Shown: piece after piece, positions 8,863 through 18,113 of the stretch | How the letters are laid out: each line of letters begins with the position of its first letter | Numbering within the stretch: the stretch's first letter is position 1 | From: Enterobacter sp. JBIWA008 | GTDB taxonomy: Bacteria; Pseudomonadota; Gammaproteobacteria; Enterobacterales; Enterobacteriaceae | Length of the DNA stretch: 64,000 bases | NCBI RefSeq assembly: GCF_019968765.1 | Contig: NZ_CP074149.1 | Location: 1,860,001 to 1,924,000 of the forward strand | Direction: 5' to 3' | Position numbers and translations under genes: made by a program | Notes under the pieces: model-generated | The model's input: only the letters and a program-made list of their open reading frames with translations | What the model was told of the DNA's origin: nothing | The model's database searches: none

Positions 8863-9912
8863 ATGCCAGTGTTACACAACCGCGTTTCGAATGAGATGTT
8901 AAAAGCGCGTATGTTGGCTGAAACCGAACCGCGCACAACCATCTCATTCTATAAATACTTCACGATCGACGATCCGCAGGCGACCCGCGATGCGCTTTAT
9001 CAGGCGTTCACGGCCCTGAACGTATTCGGGCGCGTCTACCTTGCCCGTGAAGGCATCAACGCGCAAATTAGCGTGCCGGAAAGCAAAGTCAGCGCCTTCC
9101 GCGACGCTCTTTATCACTTCGATCCGGCCCTTAACGGCTTACGCCTGAACATTGCCCTGGATGATGACGGGAAATCCTTCTGGGTGCTGCGCATGAAGGT
9201 GCGTGAACGCATCGTGGCGGACGGTATCGACGATCCCGAGTTTAACGCGGCGGATGTCGGTGAATACCTGAAGGCGGCGGAAGTGAATGCGATGCTGGAC
9301 GATCCGGATGCCGTGTTCATTGATATGCGTAACCACTATGAGTATGAAGTGGGGCATTTTGAGAACGCGATGGAAATCCCGGCCGATACCTTCCGTGAGC
9401 AGCTGCCCAAAGCGGTTGAGATGATGCAGGAACATAAAGATAAAAAGATCGTTATGTACTGCACCGGCGGTATCCGCTGTGAGAAAGCCAGCGCGTGGAT
9501 GAAGCACAACGGCTTTAATAAGGTCTGGCATATTGAAGGCGGCATTATCGAGTACGCCCGCCGCGCCCGTGAGCAGGGTTTACCGGTACGGTTTATCGGG
9601 AAAAACTTTGTCTTCGACGAGCGTATGGGTGAGCGTATTTCGGAAGACGTAATTGCCCAGTGCCACCAGTGCGGCGCACCGTGCGATACCCATACCAACT
9701 GCAAAAACGACGGGTGCCATCTGCTGTTTATTCAATGCCCGGCCTGTGCCGAGAAGTTTAACGGCTGCTGTAGCGAGCTGTGCAGCGAAGAGAGCATCCT
9801 TCCGGAAGAAGAGCAGCGTCGCCGTCGCGCAGGACGTGAAAACGGCAACAAGATTTTTAATAAATCACGTGGCCGTCTGAATACCAAACTGGGTATCCCT
9901 GACCCGGAATGA
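8863..9912 (+). CDS. trhO: tRNA uridine 34 hydroxylase TrhO
   Basis: Formerly yceA. Hydroxylates U34 of several tRNAs, the oxygen-dependent route to 5-hydroxyuridine and its derivatives. The 349-residue protein has an N-terminal ferredoxin-like part, a rhodanese domain at residues about 140-240 with the active-site loop CTGGIRC (Cys200, Cys206) and a C-terminal cysteine cluster (CHQCGAPC...CPAC...CC). The start at 8863 (MPVLHNR) is the family start and has CCAGGA nine bases upstream; the frame is open further upstream to 8812 without a ribosome site. Divergent from lpxL. Confidence 0.96.
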   Translation: MPVLHNRVSNEMLKARMLAETEPRTTISFYKYFTIDDPQATRDALYQAFTALNVFGRVYLAREGINAQISVPESKVSAFRDALYHFDPALNGLRLNIALDDDGKSFWVLRMKVRERIVADGIDDPEFNAADVGEYLKAAEVNAMLDDPDAVFIDMRNHYEYEVGHFENAMEIPADTFREQLPKAVEMMQEHKDKKIVMYCTGGIRCEKASAWMKHNGFNKVWHIEGGIIEYARRAREQGLPVRFIGKNFVFDERMGERISEDVIAQCHQCGAPCDTHTNCKNDGCHLLFIQCPACAEKFNGCCSELCSEESILPEEEQRRRRAGRENGNKIFNKSRGRLNTKLGIPDPE

Positions 9913-9919
9913 TAATAAC

Positions 9920-9955
9920 GCCCGGCACGGTGAAAGCCTGCCGGGCAAATTTATT
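9920..9955. terminator. Stem-loop between convergent trhO and yceI
   Basis: GCCCGGC (9920-9926) pairs with GCCGGGC (9940-9946); AAATTTATT follows on the plus side and TTATTAT on the minus side. Probably a shared terminator, though the loop is 13 bases. Confidence 0.6.
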
Positions 9956-10532
9956 ATGATTTCTGCTGTACACCTTCAACGGAAATAATCAGCTCAACGT
10001 CCTGAGATGCCGGGCCTAAATCCGTTGTGATGTTAAAATCTTTCAGGTGAATTTTCCCTGCCGCTTCAAATCCTGCGCGTTTGCCGCCCCACGGGTCGTC
10101 ACCCTGACCCAGTAATTTAGCATCAAGCGTGACCGGTTTTGTTACGCCGTTAAGCGTCAGGTTGCCGGTAATATTCAGCCTATCACCGTCCTTTTTCACT
10201 TCCGTGGAGGCGAAAGTAGCCTTTGGATATTTCGCGACATTGAGGAATTCCCCACTGCGCAGATGTTTATCGCGTTCAGCATGATTGGTATCAACGCTGT
10301 TAGTATTAATGGTCACGTTGACCTTGTCGGCGGCAGGATTTTTCTCGTCAAATGTGAATGTGCCGTCAAAATCCTTGAAGGTGCCGTACAGCCAGCTGTA
10401 TCCCAGGTGCTGAATACGGAAATTGACGAAAGCGTGCTGGCCCTCTTTATCAATTTTATAATCAGCCGCCACGGCGGAACCGGCGGTGAATAACAGAGAA
10501 CCCAGGGCGATACCCAGCAGGTGTTTTTTCAT
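9954..10532 (-). CDS. yceI: Periplasmic YceI family protein
   Basis: A 192-residue secreted protein: a signal peptide of about 22 residues ending AGSAVAA, then the YceI beta-barrel (lipocalin-like) domain that in homologues binds polyisoprenoids or amphiphiles. In E. coli it is base- and osmotic-stress-induced. The [16 protein letters not shown] and [10 protein letters not shown] blocks are as in E. coli. The start at 10532 (MKKHLLG) has GGAG upstream and lies one base after the yceJ stop, so translation is probably coupled. Confidence 0.95.
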   Translation of the reverse strand: MKKHLLGIALGSLLFTAGSAVAADYKIDKEGQHAFVNFRIQHLGYSWLYGTFKDFDGTFTFDEKNPAADKVNVTINTNSVDTNHAERDKHLRSGEFLNVAKYPKATFASTEVKKDGDRLNITGNLTLNGVTKPVTLDAKLLGQGDDPWGGKRAGFEAAGKIHLKDFNITTDLGPASQDVELIISVEGVQQKS

Positions 10533-10533
10533 T

Positions 10534-11100
10534 TTATGCTCCAGAGTCAACTGACGAGCGGCCAAGCATGCGCTTTAGCGTATCGTCTTTATCAATAAAA
10601 TGGTGCTTGAGGGCGGCAAGCCCGTGCAGCACGGACAGGATCACCACGCTCCAGGCAAGCCAGAGGTGAACAACCCCGGCGGTGTCGGCCTGAGCGCCCG
10701 CATCGCTGAGCGTTGCCGGAACGTCAAAAAGGCCAAAGACGCTAATAGGCTTACCGTCCGCCGTCGAGATAAGGTAGCCGCTAATCAGAATGGCAAACAG
10801 CAGTGCATAGAGGGCAATATGCGCGGCGACTGCACTGACGCGAGTAAATTTGCTGTGGGTTTTTGGCGCGGCGGGCGGCGGAGAAATATGTCGCCAGATC
10901 ACGCGAAAAACCAGACCCAGCATCAGGAGAACGCCAATGCTTTTATGCAACTCTGGCGCCTGATGATACCAGCCATCGTAATAGCTGAGCGTGACCATCC
11001 AGAGCCCAAGCCCAAACATACCGTAGACAGCAAGAGCAAATATCCAGTGCAAGACTATGGATATTATTCCGTAGCGTCGGGAGGTGTTATGCAGTTGCAT
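10534..11100 (-). CDS. yceJ: Cytochrome b561-type membrane protein YceJ
   Basis: A four-helix dihaem b561 family protein of the inner membrane, thought to shuttle electrons to or from quinones. Candidate haem ligands are His in ISIVLHWIF near the start, HKSIG in helix 2, VVHLWLAW in helix 3 and [12 protein letters not shown] in helix 4. The start at 11100 ([11 protein letters not shown]) aligns with the E. coli N-terminus; an ATG at 11112 is an alternative, and neither has a good Shine-Dalgarno. It is in an operon with yceI. Confidence 0.92.
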   Translation of the reverse strand: MQLHNTSRRYGIISIVLHWIFALAVYGMFGLGLWMVTLSYYDGWYHQAPELHKSIGVLLMLGLVFRVIWRHISPPPAAPKTHSKFTRVSAVAAHIALYALLFAILISGYLISTADGKPISVFGLFDVPATLSDAGAQADTAGVVHLWLAWSVVILSVLHGLAALKHHFIDKDDTLKRMLGRSSVDSGA

Positions 11101-11307
11101 CAGAATGTCCATTTTCAAATTAACCGAAGGGTAAAAATGAACGGGAAGATGTGATATTGCAACTGAAATAAGTATCTATTGATTTTTATTTTATTTATTT
11201 CAGCGTTTTTGAACAGAATTGACAAAGGTAATTCAATGTCTTCGTGCAAGTAAAATTGAGAGTTTCAGTAAAGCTAAATAAATGTCAATTATTGTAAGTC
11301 AGGGCTT

Positions 11308-11421
11308 TCAATAAAATACAATGTAAACAAAATCAATAATGGCCAGCAGCGCCCACAATAAGATATAGAGCATAAAGTGCTCGCGAATATTATTCATAAG
11401 AAAGCTAACGATCCTGCGCAT
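11308..11421 (-). CDS. yceO: Small membrane protein YceO
   Basis: A 37-residue ORF on the minus strand, ATG at 11421 and TGA at 11310-11308. It reads MRRIVSFLMNNIREHFM and then a hydrophobic helix ending FVYIVFY. It matches the C-terminal 37 residues of E. coli YceO (46 residues) and lies at the same place between yceJ and solA. In E. coli YceO deletion affects biofilm formation and acid response; its mechanism is unknown. A single-pass inner-membrane protein is predicted. Confidence 0.8.
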   Translation of the reverse strand: MRRIVSFLMNNIREHFMLYILLWALLAIIDFVYIVFY

Positions 11422-11448
11422 AACGCCCCGTAATGCAGTGTGAATGAA

Positions 11449-11475
11449 ACGGGCCCCGGTACGTCCGGAGCCCGT
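11449..11475 (-). terminator. Terminator of solA
   Basis: ACGGGC arms with an inner CCGG/CCGG pairing form a strong imperfect stem just beyond the solA stop; on the minus strand TTTCATT follows. Confidence 0.6.
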
Positions 11476-11481
11476 GGCGGA

Positions 11482-12600
11482 TTATCCGTTAAAACGCGAG
11501 AGGGAGAAGGGCGTCAGATCAAACTGCGGCGTGATGCCCTGGGCAAACTGCGCGGCGATCTCACCCAGCACGGAAGCAAACTTAAAGCCGTGGCCGCTCA
11601 GCCCGGTGATAAGCAGGGTGTCGTCATGCCCGGGCAGCGTATCTATGATGAAGTCTTCATCCGGCGTGTTGTCGTAGGTACAGGCCGCGCCATACAGCAA
11701 GCCGCCGACGCCCGGAAGAATAGTGCGCAGGAACGAGAAGGCTTCTGAACCATCCTGTGGCCAGGCGCCGAAAGGCTTACGCTCTTCAGGAGAGGCGATA
11801 GCCTGGCCCCCGTTGTGTTTACCGATTTTTAGCGCGTCTTTTTCTGACGGGAAGCCGTAGAACTGGTCGCCATTCGGCAATTCGCCGGTGAAGGCCGGAA
11901 ATTTATTCTGCGCGCTATAGCGACCATCCGACTGGAACCAGGAGAAGACCTTGCGCACCGGCTGGATTGGCAGTTCCGGCAGCAGGCGCGTGACCCAGGT
12001 TCCTGCGCTGACGAGCAGGCGGGGCGCTGAATAGTCGCCGTCAATCGTCGTTACCGTGACGCCATTCTCGTCATGGGTAATAGCCTCCACCGGACAGTTA
12101 AACAGCTGCGCACAGCCGGCTTTCGCGGCAAGGTCGATCCAGGTTTTGATCGCCGTTTCACAATGCAGCACGCCGGAGTGGGCTTCAAAGAGGCCAATGT
12201 AATCGTCCGGGACGGTAATTTCAGGCCAGCGCGCGGTAATGCCCATCGCGTCCAGCTTCTCAACATCAAGATTAAAGGCTTTTGCGCTGCGCTCGACGCT
12301 GGCGAGAAAATCAGAATGAGCAGGGCCAAGGTTGATCACGCCGGTACGCTCGAAAATACGCTCTTCGGTGTGTGTCGCCAGTTCATCCCAAAGCGTCTGG
12401 GCGCGAAGCACCAGCGGTACATAGCGCTCGCCTTCTCCATATGCATGGCGCATGAGGCGGGTATCGCCATGATGGCTACCCTCCGCATGGGGAGGAAGAT
12501 GTGCATCGATCATCAGGACCTTCAGACCTGCCTGTGTTGCGTAATAACCGGCAGCGGAACCCACGGAGCCGCTACCAATAATGATTAAGTCGTATCTCAT
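11482..12600 (-). CDS. solA: N-methyltryptophan oxidase SolA
   Basis: A 372-residue flavoprotein of the monomeric sarcosine oxidase family that demethylates N-methyl-L-tryptophan and related N-methyl amino acids, giving formaldehyde and peroxide. The N-terminal dinucleotide-binding motif [12 protein letters not shown] (residues 7-18) and Cys307 in YGAACTYDN, the site of covalent FAD attachment, are present. [16 protein letters not shown] near residues 41-56 is conserved. The start at 12600 (MRYDLII) fits the family; an ATG two codons upstream is less likely. It stands alone, leftward, between yceO and bssS. Confidence 0.96.
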   Translation of the reverse strand: MRYDLIIIGSGSVGSAAGYYATQAGLKVLMIDAHLPPHAEGSHHGDTRLMRHAYGEGERYVPLVLRAQTLWDELATHTEERIFERTGVINLGPAHSDFLASVERSAKAFNLDVEKLDAMGITARWPEITVPDDYIGLFEAHSGVLHCETAIKTWIDLAAKAGCAQLFNCPVEAITHDENGVTVTTIDGDYSAPRLLVSAGTWVTRLLPELPIQPVRKVFSWFQSDGRYSAQNKFPAFTGELPNGDQFYGFPSEKDALKIGKHNGGQAIASPEERKPFGAWPQDGSEAFSFLRTILPGVGGLLYGAACTYDNTPDEDFIIDTLPGHDDTLLITGLSGHGFKFASVLGEIAAQFAQGITPQFDLTPFSLSRFNG

Positions 12601-12673
12601 ATGCATCTCGTAAACTGACGTTTTGTTAGCAGAGTAATTAACAACGCAGGGTTAGACAAGGGAGAAATAAATA

Positions 12674-12692
12674 AGGCACCGCGAGGGTGCCT
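12674..12692 (-). terminator. Terminator of bssS
   Basis: AGGCACC (12674-12680) pairs with GGTGCCT (12686-12692) around GCGAG; on the minus strand TATTTATTT follows. Confidence 0.75.
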
Positions 12693-12716
12693 GTAGAGAG
12701 AAAAGTGGGCATAAAC

Positions 12717-12971
12717 TTAGTGCCGTTTATACTCATTTTCCTGATAGTCGCCAGATTCTATTTTTGCAATACCTGCCTCTAAAATAGAAATAAACTGACG
12801 GGCGACGTCTGTTGTAAGCCACAGCGTCTGTCCAACTTCCGCTTCTTCACGGTTGAGTTGATTCGGGGTCTGGTAGTGCAAACGCAGCATCAGCGCATCG
12901 TAGCTATCTACGGTACTGATATCCCAGCCAACAAGCGGATGGGTCTGGATCACTTCACTATTCTTTTCCAT
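12717..12971 (-). CDS. bssS: Biofilm regulator BssS
   Basis: An 84-residue cytoplasmic protein nearly identical to E. coli BssS (YceP) over THPLVGWDISTVDSYDA and TLWLTTDVARQFISILEAG. In E. coli it influences biofilm formation through AI-2 and indole signalling and is stress-induced; its molecular action is unknown. The start at 12971 is set by AAGGGGG six bases upstream and the family length; the frame extends to 13097 without homology. About 270 bases between bssS and the dinI stop hold its leader and promoter region. Confidence 0.95.
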   Translation of the reverse strand: MEKNSEVIQTHPLVGWDISTVDSYDALMLRLHYQTPNQLNREEAEVGQTLWLTTDVARQFISILEAGIAKIESGDYQENEYKRH

Positions 12972-13196
12972 TATAACCCCCTTAATGCGTGTTAGAAGAC
13001 AACGGCTCTGAGGTTCAATGCATGTTTTTCTGAAAGCATCTTCAGTATACCAAGTAATAAGGGTTCCGACGGGAAAAATAAACAGGTGGCAACACATTTT
13101 TCTGCTTTTTAGGATTGTTAGAACAATAAAACACCATCTTGTTCACGATTCTTAAAGAAGATGCCGAATTAATTTGAACTTACAGAATTTTTAGGC

Positions 13197-13220
13197 AAAA
13201 AAAAGCCGGGGCGACCCGGC
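13197..13220 (-). terminator. Terminator of dinI
   Basis: GCCGGG (13205-13210), GCGA loop, CCCGGC (13215-13220). On the minus strand it is followed by an eight-T run (13204-13197); on the plus strand a seven-A run follows. Confidence 0.9.
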
Positions 13221-13245
13221 AAAAAAACACAATGAGGGAGCAGTG

Positions 13246-13491
13246 TTAATCTGTGATAAACCAGTCGTCTGCGCTTTCCCACGTTTCCTGCAGTATTTCG
13301 CTGATGCGGTCTTTATCTTCTTTCGCAGCACCAATGACGGAGAGGTTGTTCGCCGCGGCGTAACGTACCGTTACGGCCCCCGCATTGTCGGGAAAGGTGT
13401 TGTTAATACGGCGGGATAATTCGCCTGCAAGTGCATCAAGCGCGCCGGCAGGCAGAACGGTTGTTTTGGCTATGGTGACTTCAATACGCAT
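13246..13491 (-). CDS. dinI: SOS modulator DinI
   Basis: An 81-residue protein that binds RecA filaments, stabilises them and dampens LexA/UmuD cleavage. It matches E. coli DinI throughout, including the acidic C-terminal helix (KEDKDRISEILQETWESADDW) that mimics DNA and contacts RecA. Start ATG at 13491 with AGGGGG five bases upstream. A perfect LexA box overlaps its promoter, so it is an SOS gene here too. It stands between bssS and pyrC as in E. coli. Confidence 0.97.
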   Translation of the reverse strand: MRIEVTIAKTTVLPAGALDALAGELSRRINNTFPDNAGAVTVRYAAANNLSVIGAAKEDKDRISEILQETWESADDWFITD

Positions 13492-13512
13492 AAATGCCCC
13501 CTGTGTAATATA

Positions 13513-13548
13513 CTGTTTATTTATACAGGTATATTATCGGTTTGACAA
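13513..13548 (-). promoter_or_regulatory. dinI promoter with LexA box
   Basis: On the minus strand, -35 TTGTCA (13548-13543), 17-base spacer, -10 TATAAA (13525-13520). The LexA box CTGTATAAATAAACAG (13528-13513) fits CTG-N10-CAG exactly and covers the -10. Confidence 0.93.
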
Positions 13549-13565
13549 CAAGGGGCATTGATTTT

Positions 13566-14612
13566 TTAACGTTTTATCGTCCAGTTGACGGTTTCGCCTG
13601 CCAGGAATGGGATCAGCGTGTCATCCGTCAGCGCAATGAACTCCTCAACGTGGCTCGCTTTACGCTCCAGTTCAATGAAGGTGTCGTTGACCGGCAGGCC
13701 GTAGAAGCGCGGGCCGTTAAGGGAGCAGAACGCTTCGAAATGCTCCAGCGCGTTCATCTCTTCAAATACGGTTGCGTAGCTGGCAAGCGCCGTTGGGGCG
13801 TTAAAGCAGCCTGCGCAGCCGCAGCTCGTCTCTTTACGATGGCGGGCGTGAGGCGCGGAATCGGTGCCAAGGAACGCGCGGGAGAACCCGCTGGCAACCA
13901 GCTCTCGCAGCGCCTGCTGGTGAATGTTGCGCTTTAGAATCGGCAGACAGTACAGGTGAGGGCGCACCCCGCCCACCAGCATATGGTTACGGTTAAACAT
14001 CAGGTGCTGCGGCGTAATGGTGGCGGCGATAAGATCGTTGCCGTCACGCACATACTCTGCCGCGTCTTTGGTGGTGATATGCTCAAAGACTACTTTAAGC
14101 GCGGGCAGGCGCTGGCGCAGAGGCTCCATCACGGTTTCGATAAAGCGGGCTTCACGGTCGAAGATGTCAATCTCGGCGTGCGTGACTTCACCATGGACCA
14201 GCAGCGGCATGCCCAGTTTCTGCATGCGTTCCAGAACCGGCATGATGGCATCAATGCTGGTGACGCCGTGGCTGGAGTTGGTGGTGGCATTCGCCGGGTA
14301 GAGTTTCGCTGCCGTAAACACGCCTTCGTTAAACCCGCGCTCCACTTCGTTCGGATCCAGCGAGTCGGTCAGATAGCAGGTCATCAACGGGGTAAAATCG
14401 TGCCCCGCAGGCACGGCATCCAGGATGCGCTGGCGATAGGCCATCGCGGCATCAACGGTGGTGACTGGTGGAACCAGGTTAGGCATGACAATCGCGCGGC
14501 CATAAATTTCGCTGGTATATGGCACGACGGTTTTCAGCATATCGCCATCACGCAGATGGATATGCCAGTCGTCTGGGCGGCGGATTTTAAGAACCTGGGG
14601 TTGTGCAGTCAT
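13566..14612 (-). CDS. pyrC: Dihydroorotase PyrC
   Basis: A 348-residue zinc amidohydrolase that closes carbamoyl aspartate to dihydroorotate in pyrimidine synthesis. Zinc ligands His17 and His19 ([10 protein letters not shown]), the carbamylated lysine Lys103 ([10 protein letters not shown]), HGE and EHITT histidines and FLGTDSAPH near residue 250 (catalytic Asp) are all visible. Start ATG at 14612 with GGAG six bases upstream. Its leader has a PurR box and a hairpin that can hide the ribosome site, as known in E. coli and Salmonella. Confidence 0.98.
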   Translation of the reverse strand: MTAQPQVLKIRRPDDWHIHLRDGDMLKTVVPYTSEIYGRAIVMPNLVPPVTTVDAAMAYRQRILDAVPAGHDFTPLMTCYLTDSLDPNEVERGFNEGVFTAAKLYPANATTNSSHGVTSIDAIMPVLERMQKLGMPLLVHGEVTHAEIDIFDREARFIETVMEPLRQRLPALKVVFEHITTKDAAEYVRDGNDLIAATITPQHLMFNRNHMLVGGVRPHLYCLPILKRNIHQQALRELVASGFSRAFLGTDSAPHARHRKETSCGCAGCFNAPTALASYATVFEEMNALEHFEAFCSLNGPRFYGLPVNDTFIELERKASHVEEFIALTDDTLIPFLAGETVNWTIKR

Positions 14613-14618
14613 GGAAGC

Positions 14619-14664
14619 TCCGGCTTGTCAGGAATCAGTCATAAGGATGGCTGTTTTTGCCGGA
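14619..14664 (-). promoter_or_regulatory. pyrC leader hairpin masking the Shine-Dalgarno
   Basis: On the minus strand TCCGGC (14664-14659) near the predicted transcript 5' end is complementary to GCCGGA (14624-14619), which contains the ribosome site. In E. coli, pyrimidine excess shifts the start to a C so the hairpin forms; pyrimidine limitation shifts it to a G, which shortens it. The bases needed for this are present. Confidence 0.75.
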
Positions 14665-14669
14665 CACAA

Positions 14670-14698
14670 ATCATAAGCGGAAACGTTTTCGTTTGCAC
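14670..14698 (-). promoter_or_regulatory. pyrC promoter and PurR box
   Basis: -10 TATGAT (14675-14670) and -35 GTGCAA (14698-14693) with a 17-base spacer; the PurR-type operator ACGAAAACGTTTCCGC (14692-14677) fills the spacer. Confidence 0.8.
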
Positions 14699-14708
14699 AC
14701 TTTTCCGT

Positions 14709-14731
14709 AAAAAAAAGGCGCCGGAGCGCCC
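14709..14731 (-). terminator. Terminator of yceB
   Basis: GGCGC / GCGCC stem with a CGGA loop, extended by C/G pairs, followed on the minus strand by an eight-T run (14716-14709), immediately after the yceB stop. Confidence 0.88.
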
Positions 14732-14737
14732 TTCAGG

Positions 14738-15298
14738 TTAATCGGTGAAAGGAATGATAATTTCTCCCGGTTTCACCTCTATCCCTTTTGCATATTTTTT
14801 CGCCAGAGCTTCACCCTTACTTTTGTCTTCGCTTAAGACGTACGCGGGCTGCTGGTTAAAATAATTGCGCAGCGACTGGTTCAGATAGGGCATCAGGGTT
14901 TGCAGAACCGGTGCCATCTTGTCCGGCGACACCTTCGCATCGACAACTTCCATCTCCTGCAGGAAAATCGCCCCTTTCTCTTTGTTGAAAACGGGCAGGG
15001 CCTTCAGCTTGAGCTTGATGTTGGCTTTCTGATTGCCAAAGAGGGAAGACATATCGAGATCCGCATCACCGGCAAGGGTGACTTTGTTTGGCTCTTCACG
15101 TCCAATCTGGCTGGTCAGATTCGTGAGCACGATATGCGCGTCCGCCAGCCCCGGCACGCCAATGTCTTTAGAGAAATTGTTATGTTTTTCCAGCGCCTGA
15201 TTAATTTCCTGTTCACTGACGGTATATTGCGTGAGCTGGTTACAGCCAACCAGCAGACCGCTGACAACTAATGCCGCGGCAAAGACAATTTTCTTCAT
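14738..15298 (-). CDS. yceB: Lipoprotein YceB
   Basis: A 186-residue lipoprotein: signal peptide with lipobox LLVGC (Cys19) and a DUF1439 domain of the lipid-binding SYLF/YceB type. The NNFSKDIG, LTNLTSQIGREEPNKV and AKGIEVKPGEI blocks match E. coli. Start at 15298 (MKKIVFA) with GAGGAA five bases upstream gives the E. coli length; the four-residue longer frame to 15310 lacks an ATG. Function unknown; it is probably anchored in the outer membrane. In E. coli grxB would follow upstream; here only 123 bases separate it from mdtH. Confidence 0.94.
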   Translation of the reverse strand: MKKIVFAAALVVSGLLVGCNQLTQYTVSEQEINQALEKHNNFSKDIGVPGLADAHIVLTNLTSQIGREEPNKVTLAGDADLDMSSLFGNQKANIKLKLKALPVFNKEKGAIFLQEMEVVDAKVSPDKMAPVLQTLMPYLNQSLRNYFNQQPAYVLSEDKSKGEALAKKYAKGIEVKPGEIIIPFTD

Positions 15299-15390
15299 AG
15301 TGTTCCTCAACGAAAAATCGGCGCTTCTGTCCTGTTGCGCCAGTATGTCAGTGTGAATTGGCAGAAACCAGCAGAAAAAACTGAGAAGTG

Positions 15391-15411
15391 GGGCGGGAGG
15401 GGGGCCCGCCC
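15391..15411 (-). terminator. Terminator of mdtH
   Basis: GGGCGGG (15391-15397) and CCCGCCC (15405-15411) form a strong GC stem; on the minus strand T-rich sequence follows after about nine bases, so the T-run is displaced. Confidence 0.55.
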
Positions 15412-15421
15412 GAGGGAAAGG

Positions 15422-16630
15422 CTACGCGCCAGGCTCAAGCATGCCGCTCGCGCTGCGTTTCTGGCTGAACTGCCACCACAGGGCAAGGAGCGTCATAAGG
15501 CCCACCGCGCCGAGCATCATCCACGGGAGTTCGGGCTGGTTTAACGCTTTTCCGGCATCAAACAACCAGCCGCCACCGGCGTAACCTAATGCGCCGCCAA
15601 GCGCCAGCCCCAGCCGGCTGAAACCCATATAGCTGCCGCGCGCACGCGCATCCGCAAGCGAGGCGCTCAGCGTTTCACGGGCAGGCTCGGCGATGATTAA
15701 GCCAATATAGAACGTGCAAATCAGCGTAAACAGCTGCTGGAGAGAGTTCACCAGACCGATCGGCATCATGCTTAGCGTCATCAGGAACAGCCCGGCCATC
15801 AGGCGATGCTCCAGACGAAAACGCCGCTCGCTCCAGCGGGCAATCGGATAAAGCAGCGTTAACGACAGGCAGGCTTCGATGGCGTACATCCATTTCACGG
15901 CTGCAGGGGTCCCCGCGATGTCGTTAACCATGATCGGCAGCATCAGCATGACCTGTACAGCCAGCATGTAGTATCCCGTCAGGGTCAACACATAGGTGAC
16001 AAAACGCCTGTCGCGCAGGACGCGGCCAAGCCCTTCCCGGACCGGCGCTTTAACCGTCGACAGTTTCCAGGCGGGCAGGAACAGGCCATTAAACAGCGCG
16101 CACAGAATAAAGAGCACCGCGCCAGCGGCGCAGACCAGACGGAAGTCATACTGCAGCAGCCAGCTTCCCAGCAGGGCGCCGATAACCGCCCCGGCACTGT
16201 CCTGCATCATCAGAATCGAGAAGAAACGGCCGCGGTGCTGCGGGCGAATCAGCTTTACCACCAGTGCGGTGCGTGGTGGATCGAACAGCGTGCCCCCGAT
16301 ACCGGAGAGGATGCAGGAGAACCAGAGCAGCCAGGGCTCCTGAGCGACCGCCATCGTGGCAAAGCCTGCCGCGCGCAGCAGCATACCGGTAACGATCATC
16401 GGCTTTGCACCAAAGCGGTCAGCGATGGCCCCGCCAAAGACGCCCAGGCCCTGCTGGACAAACTGGCGTAACCCCAGAGCAATACCAACCATTAATGCCG
16501 CCCAGCCCATCTGATCGACAAAGCGGATCGATATCAGCGGAAAAACGACAAAAAAGCCGAGCACGACCAGCATGTTATCGACGAGCAGGAAATATTTACC
16601 CAGGCTCCTGGCCTGTGATACGCGGGACAT
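15422..16630 (-). CDS. mdtH: Multidrug efflux MFS transporter MdtH
   Basis: A 402-residue, 12-helix inner-membrane drug:proton antiporter; in E. coli overexpression gives norfloxacin and enoxacin tolerance. It matches E. coli MdtH along its length ([46 protein letters not shown]). The loop 2-3 signature is GGAIADRFG. Start at 16630 with GGAGGG four bases upstream. Divergent from rimJ over about 236 bases. Confidence 0.96.
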   Translation of the reverse strand: MSRVSQARSLGKYFLLVDNMLVVLGFFVVFPLISIRFVDQMGWAALMVGIALGLRQFVQQGLGVFGGAIADRFGAKPMIVTGMLLRAAGFATMAVAQEPWLLWFSCILSGIGGTLFDPPRTALVVKLIRPQHRGRFFSILMMQDSAGAVIGALLGSWLLQYDFRLVCAAGAVLFILCALFNGLFLPAWKLSTVKAPVREGLGRVLRDRRFVTYVLTLTGYYMLAVQVMLMLPIMVNDIAGTPAAVKWMYAIEACLSLTLLYPIARWSERRFRLEHRLMAGLFLMTLSMMPIGLVNSLQQLFTLICTFYIGLIIAEPARETLSASLADARARGSYMGFSRLGLALGGALGYAGGGWLFDAGKALNQPELPWMMLGAVGLMTLLALWWQFSQKRSASGMLEPGA

Positions 16631-16866
16631 TTTCCCTCCAGGGAAAATAAGAAGGTGAGCACGCTAACATTCTGCGGTGTCGCCGCGTTTTTTCCCACCC
16701 CCGGGCGTGACAATATTTTTTTATCAAAAGGGTGCTTTGATAGAGAGTTCTCATCGAAAATAGTGAAAAGAGGGCAAAATGGTATGTCACTGTTTTCACA
16801 GACGGCGCAGGCGCAGGTATAGTAAAGCTAATGGGTTAGCAGAAGTGACTGGAAGGAGTGGTATCG

Positions 16867-17451
16867 ATGTTTGGCTATCGCAGTAATGTGCCAAAAGTGC
16901 GTCTGACAACGGACCGGCTGGTCGTTCGTCTGGTGCATGAGCGTGATGCCTGGCGTCTGGCGGATTATTACGCCGAGAATCGCCAGTTTTTAAAACCCTG
17001 GGAACCCGTTCGGGATGAGAGCCATTGTTACCCTTCCGGCTGGCAGGCGCGCCTCAGCATGATTACGGAATTTCACAAGCAGGGCAGCGCGTTCTATTTC
17101 GCGCTACTGGATCCTGAAGAGAAAGAGATTATCGGGATCGCCAATTTTTCCAACGTGGTGCGGGGATCGTTTCACGCCTGCTATCTTGGCTACTCCATCG
17201 GCCAGAAATGGCAGGGGCAGGGGCTGATGTATGAGGCGTTAACGGTGGCGATCCGCTATATGCAGCGCACGCATCATATCCATCGCATCATGGCGAACTA
17301 TATGCCGCATAACCAGCGCAGCGGAAATCTGCTGGCGCGTTTAGGGTTCGAGAAAGAGGGTTACGCCAAAGACTATCTGCTGATAGACGGAGAGTGGCGT
17401 GACCACGTTCTGACGGCGTTAACTACCCGGGACTGGACCGCAGGTCGTTAA
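16867..17451 (+). CDS. rimJ: Ribosomal protein S5 N-alpha-acetyltransferase RimJ
   Basis: A 194-residue GNAT enzyme that acetylates the N-terminal alanine of ribosomal protein S5 and, in E. coli, has moonlighting roles in ribosome assembly and pap regulation. The acetyl-CoA binding segment [18 protein letters not shown] (residues about 107-124) carries the Q/RxxGxG/A motif. Start at 16867 (MFGYRSN) with GGAAGGAG about eight bases upstream gives the E. coli length; the upstream GTG at 16858 lies in the ribosome site. First gene of rimJ-yceH-mviM. Confidence 0.96.
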   Translation: MFGYRSNVPKVRLTTDRLVVRLVHERDAWRLADYYAENRQFLKPWEPVRDESHCYPSGWQARLSMITEFHKQGSAFYFALLDPEEKEIIGIANFSNVVRGSFHACYLGYSIGQKWQGQGLMYEALTVAIRYMQRTHHIHRIMANYMPHNQRSGNLLARLGFEKEGYAKDYLLIDGEWRDHVLTALTTRDWTAGR

Positions 17452-17460
17452 GGAGAAAAG

Positions 17461-18111
17461 ATGAAGTATCAGCTAAACGGTACAGAAGCGCGCGTGATCG
17501 GGTGCTTACTCGAAAAACAGGTCACCACGCCGGAGCAGTATCCGCTCTCCGTCAACGCCGTGACCATGGCCTGCAACCAGAAAACCAACCGCGAGCCGGT
17601 CATGAACCTCAGCGAACATGACGTTCAGGAGGTGCTGGACGCGCTGGTAAAACGCCACTATCTGCGCACCGTCAGCGGCTTTGGCAATCGCGTGACCAAA
17701 TACGAACAGCGTTTTTGTAACTCCGAATTCGGTGACCTGAAGCTGAGCAGCGCGGAAGTGGCGGTCATCACCACGCTGTTGCTGCGCGGCGCGCAGACGC
17801 CGGGGGAACTGCGCACGCGCGCTTCCCGTATGCATGAGTTCAGCGATATGCAGGAGGTCGAGCAGACTCTGGAAGGGCTGACTACTCGTGAAGACGGCCC
17901 GTATGTGGTGCGTCTGGCGCGCGAGCCGGGTAAACGTGAAAGCCGCTATATGCACCTGTTCAGCGGCGACGTTGATGTCGCTACCTTGGAGAGCGACGCA
18001 GGATCCTCAGCAAGCACTGACACGCTTGCCGCGCGCGTAGAGGCGCTGGAAGAAGAGGTCGCCGGGCTGAAACAGCGCCTGGATGCATTGCTGGCACATC
18101 TGGGGGACTGA
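17461..18111 (+). CDS. yceH: UPF0502 family protein YceH
   Basis: A 216-residue cytoplasmic protein with two winged-helix-like repeats (residues about 1-85 and 95-165) and a C-terminal coiled coil ([21 protein letters not shown]). [30 protein letters not shown] is the family signature region. Function unknown; the winged-helix folds suggest nucleic-acid binding. AAGGAGA precedes the ATG. It ends two bases before mviM, so the two are co-translated. Confidence 0.94.
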   Translation: MKYQLNGTEARVIGCLLEKQVTTPEQYPLSVNAVTMACNQKTNREPVMNLSEHDVQEVLDALVKRHYLRTVSGFGNRVTKYEQRFCNSEFGDLKLSSAEVAVITTLLLRGAQTPGELRTRASRMHEFSDMQEVEQTLEGLTTREDGPYVVRLAREPGKRESRYMHLFSGDVDVATLESDAGSSASTDTLAARVEALEEEVAGLKQRLDALLAHLGD

Positions 18112-18113
18112 CG

